NCBI RefSeq assembly: GCF_017894385.1
Contig: NZ_CP059560.1
Coordinates: forward strand, 1,054,001 to 1,118,000
Reading direction: 5' to 3'
Length of the DNA stretch: 64,000 bases
Origin: Aromatoleum petrolei
GTDB lineage: Bacteria > Pseudomonadota > Gammaproteobacteria > Burkholderiales > Rhodocyclaceae
A program made the position numbers and the translations under genes. The first letter of the stretch is position 1. Each line of letters begins with the position of its first letter. This document shows positions 20,784-30,370 of the stretch, piece by piece. Below the pieces are notes generated by a model. It had not been told where the DNA came from. It ran no database searches and saw nothing but the letters and a program-made list of their open reading frames with translations.

Positions 20784-20810
20784 GAAAGACTCCTAGTACA
20801 AATATCGCGC

Positions 20811-21314
20811 CTATTCCGCGCCGTCGCTCTTGCGCAACTTCTCAAGCGACGCGAAAGGCGATTCCTTTACGGCCCCACCGTCCGGGCGGGGCACCTCACA
20901 CTTTTCATGCCGAGGCGCAATGGGCACCGCCAGCACGATCTCATCCTCGACCAACGCCGTCACATCCATATCCGGCATCGCTTCAATTGCATCGAACGCA
21001 TCTTCTTCCAGCTCGTCGTCCGCGATCGGCTGACCGGGCCTGACGAGCTCGAAGACCACATCCACATCCAAGGGCCAGACCATCGGACCGAGGCAGCGCT
21101 GACAGCGCATCTGCAATTCGCCCGAGATAACGAGCCGCATGCGCCGTCTGCGATCCAGCCCCATCTCGCCGACAAGGCTGAACTGCACGCTACCGGACTT
21201 GTCGAGCAGCACGTCGCCAAGCCGCGGCAACTCCGCCAGCGGAATGACCGCACTCAGACTACGGCCTTCGGCTGCAAACTTGAACGGATCCGGAAGAATG
21301 CTTCGTTGCGGCAT
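20811..21314 (-). CDS. yceD: YceD family (DUF177) protein, 23S rRNA accumulation
   Basis: 167 residues, with '[14 protein letters not shown]' (CxxC) in the middle and '[19 protein letters not shown]' near the end, both family marks. In E. coli and plants the family affects 23S rRNA accumulation. First gene of the yceD-rpmF-plsX-fab operon. The only plausible start is the ATG at 21312-21314, which is just nine bases from the -10 box, so the mRNA should be nearly leaderless; no ribosome site is present. Confidence 0.9.
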   Translation of the reverse strand: MPQRSILPDPFKFAAEGRSLSAVIPLAELPRLGDVLLDKSGSVQFSLVGEMGLDRRRRMRLVISGELQMRCQRCLGPMVWPLDVDVVFELVRPGQPIADDELEEDAFDAIEAMPDMDVTALVEDEIVLAVPIAPRHEKCEVPRPDGGAVKESPFASLEKLRKSDGAE

Positions 21315-21323
21315 AAGAGGCGC

Positions 21324-21352
21324 ATGATATTATTTTCGGCTTCCCCTGTCAA
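21324..21352 (-). promoter_or_regulatory. Strong sigma-70 promoter of the yceD-rpmF-plsX-fab operon
   Basis: Minus strand: TTGACA (21347-21352), 17-base spacer, TATCAT (21324-21329). A consensus -35 with ideal spacing. Transcription should start about 3-5 bases before the yceD ATG. Confidence 0.75.
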
Positions 21353-21440
21353 AACCCCGAAACGCCTATTTTCAAGGATTTGCGCTACCGAGGAGGCTGC
21401 ACGAGCCTCGCAGCGCCGCACGGCCGCCGCCACTTCGACC

Positions 21441-22016
21441 ATGAAACTGATACTCGCCTCGACCTCTGCCTATCGCCGCATGCTCCTGGAGCGCTTCCAG
21501 ACACCGTTCGAGACGGCCAGTCCGAAGGTTGACGAAACCCCCCTGCCCGGGGAAGCACCACCCGCCACCGCAAATCGCCTGGCGATCGAGAAAGCACGGG
21601 CAGTCGCACTCAAACACGCGGACGCCCTCGTGATCGGCAGCGATCAGGTTGCGCACATCGGCGATGAAGTGTTCGGCAAGCCCGGCTCCGTCGAGAGAGC
21701 CGTCGCGCAATTGCATCGCATGAGCGGACAGGCCGTCACGTTCCACACCGCGCTCGCGGTCGTCAATACACGTACTGGCCACGTCCGCAGCGAGAGCGTG
21801 CCGACCTTCGTGCGCTTTCGCCAACTTGACGACGAGGAAATCCGACGTTATGTAGACAAGGAACGCCCGCTCGATTGCGCCGGCAGTGCCAAATCGGAGG
21901 GACTGGGGATCACGCTCCTCGAATCGCTCTCGGGCGACGATCCGACCGCCCTGATCGGCCTGCCGCTCATTGCACTGTCACGCCTGCTGCGCGCAGAAGG
22001 CATGCAACTCCCATGA
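21441..22016 (+). CDS. Maf family nucleotide pyrophosphatase (YceF type)
   Basis: 191 residues. 'LILASTSAYRRMLLERF', 'VIGSDQVAHIGDEVFGKPG' and 'CAGSAKSEGLGITLLESLSGDDPTALIGLPL' pieces define Maf house-cleaning pyrophosphatases; the 'SDQVA' form is that of the YceF type (7-methyl-GTP in E. coli). An open frame extends upstream but only as the shadow of yceD. Divergent from yceD and overlapping the next gene by four bases (ATGA). No clear ribosome site. Confidence 0.9.
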   Translation: MKLILASTSAYRRMLLERFQTPFETASPKVDETPLPGEAPPATANRLAIEKARAVALKHADALVIGSDQVAHIGDEVFGKPGSVERAVAQLHRMSGQAVTFHTALAVVNTRTGHVRSESVPTFVRFRQLDDEEIRRYVDKERPLDCAGSAKSEGLGITLLESLSGDDPTALIGLPLIALSRLLRAEGMQLP

Positions 22017-22732
22017 GCACACGGCGCGGAGCATTGTTTCTGGTCCCAGTCAGCCTCGGCGACACGACTTGTGCGCACATCCTCCCGAACGAGGTTCAGG
22101 CGATTGCGCGGCGGCTCCGCCACTTTGTTGTGGAGAACGCCAAGACCGCACGATCGGAACTGAAGCGCCTCGACCACCCGGGCCCATTGCGGGACATCGA
22201 CATCCAGGTCTTGCCGGAGAAGGACTCCAGCGCGGCACTCGATGCGCTGCTGGCCCCGACGCTACAGGGGCACGATATTGGCCTGATGTCGGAAGCCGGT
22301 TGTCCGGCGGTCGCGGACCCCGGGGCACGGCTGGTCGCGCGGGCACATGCGCTGGGCCTAGAAGTGCGCCCCCTGGTCGGACCATCGTCGATTCTGCTCG
22401 CCCTGATGGCGTCCGGCCTGAACGGCCAGAGCTTCGCCTTCAACGGTTATCTGCCTGTTGCCGATTCGGAACGCAACGGACGCATCCGGCAGATTGAGGA
22501 TGAATCGCGGCGCCTGCAGCGCACGCAGATATTCATCGAAACCCCTTACCGCAACGAGCGGCTGTTCGATGCCCTGCTGGCAAACTGCCGCCCGACCACG
22601 CGCCTGTGTATCGCACGCGAACTCACCACGGACAACGAGTGGGTGGGCAGCGCAAGCATTGCCGACTGGCGCATGAAACCCAAACCCGACCTCGCGAAAC
22701 GCCCTACCCTTTTTCTGATTCTGGCGAACTGA
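22013..22732 (+). CDS. SAM-dependent methyltransferase, tetrapyrrole-methylase (RsmI-like) family
   Basis: 239 residues. 'GLMSEAGCPAVADPGARLV' and 'VRPLVGPSSILLALMASGL' are the RsmI/YraL core, and 'NGYLPV' and 'FIETPYRNERLFDALL' are also retained. The N-terminus ('ALFLVPVSLGDTT') differs from true RsmI (which reads VATPIGNLGD), so this is a paralogue of unknown target. It is translationally coupled to maf. Confidence 0.75.
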   Translation: MSTRRGALFLVPVSLGDTTCAHILPNEVQAIARRLRHFVVENAKTARSELKRLDHPGPLRDIDIQVLPEKDSSAALDALLAPTLQGHDIGLMSEAGCPAVADPGARLVARAHALGLEVRPLVGPSSILLALMASGLNGQSFAFNGYLPVADSERNGRIRQIEDESRRLQRTQIFIETPYRNERLFDALLANCRPTTRLCIARELTTDNEWVGSASIADWRMKPKPDLAKRPTLFLILAN

Positions 22733-22735
22733 AGA

Positions 22736-23392
22736 TCAGGCGTTCTCGCGCAACCACAGGGCGAGCTCGGCTGGCGAATCGAGAAGCCCCACGACCTCCT
22801 CGAGTTCCAGCGCCTCCCGCGGATGTGCGCCGAAGGCTACGCCGAGCCCCGCCACCCCTGCGTTCCTCGCCATCTGAAGATCATGCGTGGTGTCACCGAC
22901 CATCAGCGTGCGATCCCGGGCGACACCAAGTTCGTCCATGATCTCCTCCAGCATCGCCGGATGCGGCTTGGAGAAACATTCATCCGCGCATCGCGTACTG
23001 TGGAAGAACGGCCCCAGACCGCTTTGTTCGAGTGCGCGATTGAGTCCGAGCCGACTCTTCCCGGTTGCAACCGCCAGCATCCGGCCGGCCGCGGAAAGCT
23101 CCCCTATCATCGCGTAAGTACCGGGGAACAGCGACAGCTCGTGGTCCCCCGCAAGGTAATGGTACCGATAGCGCTCGACCATGCGCGGATAGTCGGACTC
23201 GGGCAAATCGGGCACCGCGTGGCGCAGCGCATCGGAGAACCCCAGCCCGATGACATGGCGCGCGCGCGCCTCGGACGGCAGCGGCAAATCGAGATCGCGC
23301 GTCGCGGCCATGATCGCGTTCACGATCGCGGCCGCCGAATCCATGAGGGTTCCGTCCCAGTCAAAGACGATGAGGTCGAAACGCTTAACCAT
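22736..23392 (-). CDS. HAD-superfamily phosphatase, phosphoglycolate phosphatase-like
   Basis: 218 residues from the ATG at 23390-23392. HAD motif I 'FDWDGTLMDS', motif II 'VATGKSR', motif III Lys in 'FSKPHPAM' and motif IV 'MVGDTTHDLQMA'. The cap is the small alpha-helical Gph type. The start overlaps the rluC stop by eight bases, a common rluC-phosphatase pairing. Substrate cannot be fixed from sequence. Confidence 0.88.
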   Translation of the reverse strand: MVKRFDLIVFDWDGTLMDSAAAIVNAIMAATRDLDLPLPSEARARHVIGLGFSDALRHAVPDLPESDYPRMVERYRYHYLAGDHELSLFPGTYAMIGELSAAGRMLAVATGKSRLGLNRALEQSGLGPFFHSTRCADECFSKPHPAMLEEIMDELGVARDRTLMVGDTTHDLQMARNAGVAGLGVAFGAHPREALELEEVVGLLDSPAELALWLRENA

Positions 23393-24344
23393 AGTTGCGA
23401 GACTCGGTTGCATCCAGGTGATCAATAAAGCCCTGCAGCTCCTCGGGTAGCGGCGCATGCAGCACGATCGGCTCCCCGCTCAGCGGATGGGCAAAAGCGA
23501 GATGGGCCGCATGGAGGAACATCCGCTTCAAGCCCTCCTGCTCGAGCGCCTTATTGAGCGGGAAATTGCCGTACTTGTCGTCCCCGCACAGCGGGAAGCC
23601 GAGGTGGGCAAGATGGACGCGGATCTGATGAGTACGACCGGTCTTGAGCTCCACTTCAAGCAGGCTGAAACGCTGCCACCTTTTCACGAGCCGCACGATG
23701 CTGTGAGCCGGCTTGCCATCGCCGCTGACCCGTACACGTCGCTCGCCTTCGGGTGTGAGGTATTTGAACAACGGCTCCTTCACGTGCTGGAGCGCATTGC
23801 CCCACCGTCCCGGCACCAGCGTGAGGTAGCGTTTCTCGACACGCCCCTCGCGCATCATGTCATGCAGGGCGGTGAGCGCTGAGCGCTTCTTCGCGATGAT
23901 CAGCAGACCCGAAGTCTCGCGATCGATACGGTGTGCGAGTTCGAGCATGCGCGCTTGCGGCCGCTGGCTGCGCAGCTGCTCGATGACGCCGAAGCTCACC
24001 CCGCTGCCACCATGCACGGCCTTGCCCGAGGGCTTGTCGATGACGATGATCGCGTCGTCCTCGTACACGACCGGCAAGGGCTTGCCCGCGGGGACCGCCG
24101 CAGGCGTGCTCGATTCGGCGATGCGAACCGGGGGGATCCTCACTTCGTCGCCAAGCGCCAGACGGTAAGTCGGACCGACCCGACCGCCGTTCACGCGCAC
24201 TTCGCCGCTGCGCAGGATGCGATAGACGTGGCTTTTCGGCACCCCCTTGCACACCCGCATGAGGTAGTTGTCGATCCGCTGACCGGCCACGGAATCATCG
24301 ACGCGCTCGCGCCTGACTGTTGCCGCTTTGCCTTGTGCCATCAT
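23385..24344 (-). CDS. rluC: 23S rRNA pseudouridine synthase RluC
   Basis: Makes pseudouridines 955, 2504 and 2580 of 23S rRNA (E. coli numbering). About 319 residues from 24344 (second ATG at 24341). An S4 domain ('QRIDNYLMRVCKGVPKSHVYRIL') precedes the catalytic domain with the Asp in 'LELAHRIDRETSGLLIIAKK' and 'KTGRTHQIRVHLAHLGFPL'. It is divergent from rne, as in E. coli. AATATA upstream (TATATT on its strand) may be a -10 box very near the ATG. Confidence 0.95.
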   Translation of the reverse strand: MMAQGKAATVRRERVDDSVAGQRIDNYLMRVCKGVPKSHVYRILRSGEVRVNGGRVGPTYRLALGDEVRIPPVRIAESSTPAAVPAGKPLPVVYEDDAIIVIDKPSGKAVHGGSGVSFGVIEQLRSQRPQARMLELAHRIDRETSGLLIIAKKRSALTALHDMMREGRVEKRYLTLVPGRWGNALQHVKEPLFKYLTPEGERRVRVSGDGKPAHSIVRLVKRWQRFSLLEVELKTGRTHQIRVHLAHLGFPLCGDDKYGNFPLNKALEQEGLKRMFLHAAHLAFAHPLSGEPIVLHAPLPEELQGFIDHLDATESRNYG

Positions 24345-24722
24345 CCTGAAATATACTTGCGGCCGGTTGGCCCCGGTCCGGTCGACGTCCCTCGCGCAAG
24401 GATGCGGAGGAAAGCGGTCGACAGCGAGCCCCAGAAGAGCTCCCGGGCAACCAGAACGTGCCGTCGTTGCCGAAAAAGACGACGATGGTAACGCAATCGA
24501 CAATCTTCGATCCATTGGATTGAACAAAGACGCGTAACGCACCCGCAGGATCAAGCGTTCCGGCCCCAGGCGGGAATGCATGAACATCGACCAGCCGACC
24601 CATCACAGCCCATTACCGACCGGAAAAAAGTAGAACAACCTACCCGCTCCTGATCACGTAACAAGCGCGATGGTGCGCGCCGTTCGTCCTGCCCGTGGGT
24701 TTCGCGCGGGGGAACGAAATCA
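24345..24722. other. 378-base intergenic region: rluC promoter side and long rne 5' leader
   Basis: No gene. It separates the divergent rluC and rne genes. No consensus promoter stands out for rne; weak candidates lie around 24470-24540. The repeated GTAACGC stretches and the G/C-rich segment before the rne start (CCCGTGGG...CGCGGGGG) could fold. A long rne leader that binds RNase E for autoregulation is known in E. coli; whether this one does so is inference. Confidence 0.5.
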
Positions 24723-27581
24723 ATGAAGCGCATGCTTTTCAATGCGACGCAGGCCGAGGAACTGCGCGTCGCAATCGTGGATGGTCAGAAACTGATCGAC
24801 CTCGATATCGAATCGGCCGCCAAGGAACAGCGCAAGAGCAACATCTACAAAGCCGTCATCACGCGCATCGAGCCCAGCCTCGAGGCGGCGTTCGTTGATT
24901 ACGGCTCGGAACGGCACGGTTTTCTGCCGTTCAAGGAAATTTCGCGCACCTACTTCGCGCCCGGCGTCGACGCCGGCAAGGCGCGCATCCAGGATGCGCT
25001 CAAGGAAGGCCAGGAGCTCATCGTCCAGGTCGAGAAGGACGAGCGCGGCAACAAGGGCGCCGCCCTGACGACGTACATCTCGCTCGCGGGACGCTATCTG
25101 GTCCTGATGCCGAACAATCCCCGCGGTGGCGGTGTTTCCCGGCGCGTCGAGGGCGACGAGCGCAGCGAACTGCGCGAAGTGATGGATCAGCTCGAAGTGC
25201 CCCCGGGCATGAGCCTGATCGCACGCACTGCCGCGATCGGTCGCAACGCAGAGGAACTGCAGTGGGACCTCAATTACCTGCTGCAGCTGTGGCGGGCCAT
25301 CGATGGCGCGGCGCAATCTCAGTCTGGCGCCTTCCTGATCTACCAGGAAGGCAGTCTCGTGATCCGCGCGATCCGCGACTATTTCCAGCCTGACATCGGC
25401 GAGATCCTGATCGACACCGACGACGTGCACGAGCAGGCCCGCCAGTTCATGGCCCACGTCATGCCGGCGAACGTGAATCGCGTGAAGCGTTACAGCGACG
25501 ACGTGCCGCTATTCTCGCGCTTTCAGATCGAACACCAGATCGAGTCCGCCTACTCGCGCCAGGTCAGCCTGCCCAGCGGCGGCGCGGTCGTGATCGATCA
25601 TACTGAAGCGCTCGTCTCCATCGATGTGAACTCCGGCCGATCGACCAAGGGCGCGGACATCGAGGAAACGGCCTTCCGCACCAACCTTGAGGCGGCTGAA
25701 GAAATCGCCCGGCAGCTGCGTCTGCGCGATCTCGGCGGTCTGATCGTCATCGACTTCATCGACATGGAGTCGCAGAAGAATCAGCGCGAGGTGGAGAACC
25801 GTCTGCGTGATGCGCTGCGCCACGACCGCGCGCGCGTCCAGACCGGAAAGATCAGCCGCTTCGGCCTGCTCGAGCTTTCGCGCCAGCGCCTGCGCCCCGC
25901 ACTGGCGGAGACAAGCTACATCCCGTGCCCGCGCTGCAACGGCACCGGCCACATTCGCAGCACCGAATCGTCGGCGCTGCACATCCTGCGCATCCTCGAA
26001 GAGGAAGCGATGAAGGAAAACACCGGCGCCGTGCATCTGCAGGTGCCGGTCGATGTCGCCACCTTCCTCCTCAATGAGAAGCGTTCGGACATCGCGCACA
26101 TCGAGTACCGGCACAAGATCCAGCTGATCATCATCCCCAACCGCCACCTCGAGACGCCGCACCACGAGATCATCCGTCTGCGCCACGACCAGCTGAACCA
26201 GGAAGAGGTCAGCCTCGCCAGCTACCAGATGGTCGGCAAGCCAGCCGAAGTCGACCTGCGCCTGCCGACGAAGGACGACAAGAAACCAGCCCGCGCCGAA
26301 GCCGTGGTGAAGGGCATCGCCCCTGCACAACCTGCGCCGGTGGTCGAGCCGAAGGCCGAACCGGCTCCTGCGCCGACCGCACAACCTGGTCTGATCTCGC
26401 GACTCTTTGCGTGGCTGCGCGGCGAGAAGGCTGCGCCTGCGCCGCAGCCCGCAGAGGAAACACAACCCAAGCGTGAGGCGCGTCCACGTGCCGAGCGCGG
26501 GGAAAATCGTCGCGGCGGCAACAACCGCAACCGGCGTGAAGGCCAGCGCGCCGAACGTGAGGAGCAGGCCCAGCCCGTCCGTAATGGCGGCCGAGGTGAA
26601 CCGCGACAGGAACGCCAGGAGCGCACGGAGAGACCCGAACGTCCGGAACGGGCGGAACGGGCTGAACGCCAAGAGCGTGCCGAGCGCCCCGAAGCGGCGG
26701 AACGCAGTGAAGGGCGCCGCCAGCGCGGGCCGCGCCAGCCGAAGGCGGCCGAAGTCGTCGAAAATGCTGCCGAACAGCAGGCCGCGGAAGCAGTCGCAGC
26801 CGTCGCCGTGACCGAATCCGCCGCACCGTCCAGTGAGGAGGGAGCCCCCGAGAAGCGCCGTCGCCGTAGCCGCGGCCGCCGTGACCGCCGCCCGGGCGAG
26901 GATCAGACGCTGGCAGCTGCCGCAACAGGGGCCGAGACAGCCGAGAGCGCTACCGCCGACGAAGTGACCGAAGGCGAACCGACGACTGGGGCGGGCGCAA
27001 CAACTGCACTCGCAACAGTCGAATCTGTCCGCGATGCGAGTGCGATTGAGGAAGCCGAGGCACCACTGCCGGTCGTCGCCAGCGCAGCCGAAGCGGTTCC
27101 GGCGGAAGTCGAAGAAGCCCCGATGCCTGTTCTTGCTGTGGCAGCGGCATCTCCCACCGAAACTGCGGTCGAGGCCATGCCAACCACGGAAGAACCGGCA
27201 GTCAACGCCGAGTCCCTTCCGACGGCGGCAGCCGAGACAATGCCGACTGAAGTGGCTGCTGTACCTGCAATCGCAGTGACGGCGGCTGCAAGCGACGCAG
27301 CACCGCAGGTTGCGGTGGTGGAAGCCGAGCCCCCCCAGACTGCCACCGAACTCTCTGCAGCTGCCGAAGCCCCGCACGCGCCGTCCGCCCCGATCGATCT
27401 CGGCAGCGCGCTGGCGGACAGTGGACTTGTCATGATCGAGACGAGCCGTGAAAAGGTTCAGGCCCTCGCCCAGTCCCATGCAGAGGAAGCGCCTGCCCGT
27501 CCGCTCGGCCGGCGCCCGCGGCCTTCGCTCGTGATCGCCGACGAGCCGCTGCAGCAGGTCGAAACCCACAAACCGCACTGA
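24723..27581 (+). CDS. rne: Ribonuclease E
   Basis: Central endoribonuclease for mRNA decay and tRNA/rRNA processing and degradosome scaffold. 952 residues. Starts '[20 protein letters not shown]'; S1 domain ('[17 protein letters not shown]'); 5' sensor and DNase I-like catalytic region with Asp in '[13 protein letters not shown]' and '[10 protein letters not shown]'; Zn-link '[10 protein letters not shown]'. From about residue 510 the tail is disordered: Pro/Ala segments, an Arg/Glu-rich block with [17 protein letters not shown] repeats (about 26620-26720) and a long Ala/Glu/Val-rich acidic stretch. The tail has no recognisable membrane helix. Confidence 0.97.
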   Translation: MKRMLFNATQAEELRVAIVDGQKLIDLDIESAAKEQRKSNIYKAVITRIEPSLEAAFVDYGSERHGFLPFKEISRTYFAPGVDAGKARIQDALKEGQELIVQVEKDERGNKGAALTTYISLAGRYLVLMPNNPRGGGVSRRVEGDERSELREVMDQLEVPPGMSLIARTAAIGRNAEELQWDLNYLLQLWRAIDGAAQSQSGAFLIYQEGSLVIRAIRDYFQPDIGEILIDTDDVHEQARQFMAHVMPANVNRVKRYSDDVPLFSRFQIEHQIESAYSRQVSLPSGGAVVIDHTEALVSIDVNSGRSTKGADIEETAFRTNLEAAEEIARQLRLRDLGGLIVIDFIDMESQKNQREVENRLRDALRHDRARVQTGKISRFGLLELSRQRLRPALAETSYIPCPRCNGTGHIRSTESSALHILRILEEEAMKENTGAVHLQVPVDVATFLLNEKRSDIAHIEYRHKIQLIIIPNRHLETPHHEIIRLRHDQLNQEEVSLASYQMVGKPAEVDLRLPTKDDKKPARAEAVVKGIAPAQPAPVVEPKAEPAPAPTAQPGLISRLFAWLRGEKAAPAPQPAEETQPKREARPRAERGENRRGGNNRNRREGQRAEREEQAQPVRNGGRGEPRQERQERTERPERPERAERAERQERAERPEAAERSEGRRQRGPRQPKAAEVVENAAEQQAAEAVAAVAVTESAAPSSEEGAPEKRRRRSRGRRDRRPGEDQTLAAAATGAETAESATADEVTEGEPTTGAGATTALATVESVRDASAIEEAEAPLPVVASAAEAVPAEVEEAPMPVLAVAAASPTETAVEAMPTTEEPAVNAESLPTAAAETMPTEVAAVPAIAVTAAASDAAPQVAVVEAEPPQTATELSAAAEAPHAPSAPIDLGSALADSGLVMIETSREKVQALAQSHAEEAPARPLGRRPRPSLVIADEPLQQVETHKPH

Positions 27582-27603
27582 TCGGCGACGACAGACGGAA
27601 AGT

Positions 27604-27633
27604 AAAGGGGCGCCCACCGGGCGCCCCTTTTTT
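27604..27633 (+). terminator. Intrinsic terminator after rne
   Basis: Perfect 12-pair stem AAAGGGGCGCCC / GGGCGCCCCTTT with a three-base loop, followed by further T (six T in all). It is also usable in reverse for the convergent phosphatase gene because the left arm is A-rich. Confidence 0.92.
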
Positions 27634-27659
27634 GTTTCAGATCCTCACGCGATTATCGA

Positions 27660-28130
27660 TCAGCGCGTCGGCTGCAAGGCGTCGAGCAGCCCTCCGACCG
27701 CATCTTCGCAGTAGTCGAGCACCAGATCGAAGCCCCGATCGCCGCCATAGTAGGGGTCCGGCACCTCCTCAGCATTGAAGCGGCGTGCGTAGCTCATGAA
27801 GAGCCTGACCTTGTCGCGATGCGCGTCGGGGCAACTGCGCTCCATGATCTCAAGATGCCCCCCATCCATCGCGAGCAACAGATCGAAGGTCTCGAAATCC
27901 CCTGGTTCAAGCTTGCGCGCCCGCAGCATCGACAGATCATAGCCGCGCTTTTCGGCCGCCTTGCGCGTGCGCGGATCGGGTGCCTCGCCCACGTGATAGC
28001 CGTGTGTCCCGGCCGACTCGACCTCGATGACACCCTCAAGCCCCGCCGCACGAATTGCGTGGCGTGCCACCCCTTCAGCGGTAGGCGACCTACAAATATT
28101 GCCGGTACAGACGAACAGGATTCTGGTCAC
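27660..28130 (-). CDS. Low-molecular-weight protein-tyrosine phosphatase
   Basis: About 156 residues. The P-loop 'VCTGNICRSPTAEGVAR' (CxxxxxR) near the N-terminus and the general-acid loop 'VPDPYYGGDRGFDLVLD' define the family. The start is probably the GTG at 28128-28130 with AGGTGAG upstream; a GTG five codons earlier, overlapping the uvrB stop (GTGA), is the alternative. Downstream of uvrB on the same strand. No tyrosine kinase or polysaccharide genes are nearby, so the substrate is open. Confidence 0.9.
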   Translation of the reverse strand: MTRILFVCTGNICRSPTAEGVARHAIRAAGLEGVIEVESAGTHGYHVGEAPDPRTRKAAEKRGYDLSMLRARKLEPGDFETFDLLLAMDGGHLEIMERSCPDAHRDKVRLFMSYARRFNAEEVPDPYYGGDRGFDLVLDYCEDAVGGLLDALQPTR

Positions 28131-28141
28131 GAGCTCACCTC

Positions 28142-30199
28142 TCACTCCGTCCCGTGCTGATCCGCGCCAAACGCACGCTGACGCAGCCGGAACAACTCAT
28201 CGCGGGCAGCCGCAGCCTTTTCGAATTCGAGGTTGCGCGCATGCTCCTGCATTTCCTTCTCAAGTTTGCGTATCGCCTTCGCAACGGCCTTCTCGTCCAT
28301 CGCAAAATATTCGGCCCGCGCCTCCTGCGCTACCGTCGCATTGCGCTCGTCGCTGCTCGAGTAAACACCATCGATGATGTCCTTGATGCGTTTGCTCACG
28401 GTCTTGGGGACGATCCCGTGCTCGGCGTTGAATGCGAGCTGCTTCGCCCGACGCCGATCCGTCTCCTCCATTGCGGCGCGCATCGAGCGTGTCACCACGT
28501 CCGCATACAGGATGGCACGGCCGTGGATATGCCGTGCAGCCCGCCCGATCGTCTGGATCAGCGAGCGCTCCGAACGCAGAAAGCCCTCCTTGTCGGCATC
28601 GAGAATTGTCACGAGCGACACCTCGGGAATATCCAGGCCTTCGCGCAGCAGGTTGATGCCCACCAGCACATCGAACTCCCCGAGACGCAGGTCGCGGATG
28701 ATCTCGACACGCTCGACGGTATCGATATCCGAGTGCAGATAGCGCACGCGGATGCCGTTCTCGGCAAGGTAATCGGTGAGATCTTCGGCCATCCGCTTCG
28801 TCAGCGTCGTGACCAGCACGCGTTCCCCCACGGCGATTCGGCGCTTCGCCTCGGACAGCAGATCGTCGACCTGCGTGCTCGCGGGCCGCACTTCGACGGC
28901 GGGGTCGATCAGCCCCGTCGGGCGCACAACCTGCTCGACGACCTGCCCCTGATGCGTCGCCTCGTAGTCGGCCGGCGTCGCCGAGACGAAGATTGTCTGA
29001 GGCATCAGGCGCTCGAACTCCTCGAACTTCAGCGGCCGGTTATCGAGTGCCGAAGGCAGGCGGAAACCGTATTCGACAAGATTCTCCTTGCGCGAACGAT
29101 CCCCCTTGTACATGCCCCCCACCTGCGGAATCGCCACGTGGGACTCGTCGACGAACAGCAAGGCATCCGGCGGCAGATAGTCGATCAGCGTCGGCGGCGG
29201 CTCGCCCGGCCCGCGCCCCGACAAATGGCGCGAGTAGTTCTCGATGCCCTTGCAGAACCCCATCTCGTTGAGCATTTCCAGATCGAAACGCGTGCGCTGC
29301 TCGATGCGTTGCGCCTCCACCAGCTTGGCCGAGCGCTGAAAGTAGCTGACACGATCGCGCAGTTCCTCCTTGATGGCCTCGATCGCCTGCAGCACCGTCG
29401 CGCGCGGCGTGACATAGTGGCTGGACGGGTAAACGGTGAAGCGGACAAGCTTCTGCTTGAGGTGCCCGGTAAGAGGATCGAACAGCGTGAGGTGTTCGAT
29501 CTCGTCGTCGAACATCTCGATCCGCACCGCATACTCCGCATTTTCCGCCGGAAACACGTCAATGACGTCACCGCGGACGCGGAAGGTTCCCCGTCGGAAG
29601 TCGATGTCGGAGCGCGTGTACTGCATCGCCACGAGCCGCTGCACGAGGTCCCGATGAGCAATCCGTTCGCCCTCGCGCAAGTGCAGGATCATCGCGTGGT
29701 AATCGACCGGATCGCCGATACCGTAGATGCACGACACCGTCGCGACGATTACGACGTCTCGCCGCTCCATCAGGCTCTTGGTCGCCGACAGGCGCATCTG
29801 CTCGATGTGCTCGTTGATGCTCGAATCCTTCTCGATGAAGAGATCGCGCGACGGCACGTAGGCTTCCGGCTGATAGTAATCGTAGTAGGAAACGAAGTAC
29901 TCGACCGCATTCTCGGGAAAAAACTCCCGGAATTCGGCGTACAGCTGCGCGGCAAGTGTCTTGTTCGGCGCCAGTATCAGGGCGGGCCTGCCGCAGCGCG
30001 CGATCACGTTTGCCATCGTGTAGGTCTTACCCGAGCCGGTCACGCCGAGCAGAGTCTGGAACATCAGACCGTCCGACAAGCCCTCGGTCAGCAGATCGAT
30101 CGCGACCGGCTGATCGCCGGCGGGCGCAAAGGGCTGATGGAGCCTGAAAGGACTCCCTTCGAAAGTGACCACCGGAACACTGCCCGTCGTACTCGTCAT
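28142..30199 (-). CDS. uvrB: UvrABC system protein B
   Basis: Damage-verifying helicase subunit of nucleotide excision repair. 685 residues from the ATG at 30197-30199, preceded by GGAAA. Walker A '[15 protein letters not shown]', the beta-hairpin region '[12 protein letters not shown]', '[11 protein letters not shown]', helicase motifs '[31 protein letters not shown]' pieces, and the C-terminal UVR domain that binds UvrC. No convincing LexA box was found upstream. Confidence 0.97.
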   Translation of the reverse strand: MTSTTGSVPVVTFEGSPFRLHQPFAPAGDQPVAIDLLTEGLSDGLMFQTLLGVTGSGKTYTMANVIARCGRPALILAPNKTLAAQLYAEFREFFPENAVEYFVSYYDYYQPEAYVPSRDLFIEKDSSINEHIEQMRLSATKSLMERRDVVIVATVSCIYGIGDPVDYHAMILHLREGERIAHRDLVQRLVAMQYTRSDIDFRRGTFRVRGDVIDVFPAENAEYAVRIEMFDDEIEHLTLFDPLTGHLKQKLVRFTVYPSSHYVTPRATVLQAIEAIKEELRDRVSYFQRSAKLVEAQRIEQRTRFDLEMLNEMGFCKGIENYSRHLSGRGPGEPPPTLIDYLPPDALLFVDESHVAIPQVGGMYKGDRSRKENLVEYGFRLPSALDNRPLKFEEFERLMPQTIFVSATPADYEATHQGQVVEQVVRPTGLIDPAVEVRPASTQVDDLLSEAKRRIAVGERVLVTTLTKRMAEDLTDYLAENGIRVRYLHSDIDTVERVEIIRDLRLGEFDVLVGINLLREGLDIPEVSLVTILDADKEGFLRSERSLIQTIGRAARHIHGRAILYADVVTRSMRAAMEETDRRRAKQLAFNAEHGIVPKTVSKRIKDIIDGVYSSSDERNATVAQEARAEYFAMDEKAVAKAIRKLEKEMQEHARNLEFEKAAAARDELFRLRQRAFGADQHGTE

Positions 30200-30370
30200 G
30201 CTAGAATTTCCGGCTTGTTTCAAGCGCTTGCCCGACTGCCGAAACAGATGGGACAGGACCTGGCAAACACGCATTATTTCGCAAAATGCGGCACAAGGCA
30301 CGGCTGATGGACCGGTACCAACGCGCCAGGTTCAGTCCTCCGCGCCTCCCGCGCAACATGGAGTTGTTTT

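Noticed and set aside
26620..26720. Short repeats in rne considered as a repeat array or CRISPR
   Set aside because: In-frame codon repeats encoding Arg/Glu/Pro; no regular spacers. No CRISPR, IS or phage genes were seen anywhere in the window.
25509..27617. 702-codon open frame antisense to rne
   Set aside because: High-GC shadow of the RNase E gene; composition is low-complexity (Arg/Cys/Phe/Gly-rich), with no domain or ribosome site.
28154..30307. 717-codon open frame antisense to uvrB
   Set aside because: Covers almost exactly the uvrB frame on the other strand, has no recognisable motif, and arises from GC-rich codon use.
30200..30370. LexA box search upstream of uvrB, and the inverted repeat CGCATT...AATGCG near 30271-30291
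   Set aside because: No CTGT-N8-ACAG pattern was found; the six-base inverted repeat is short and has no clear function.
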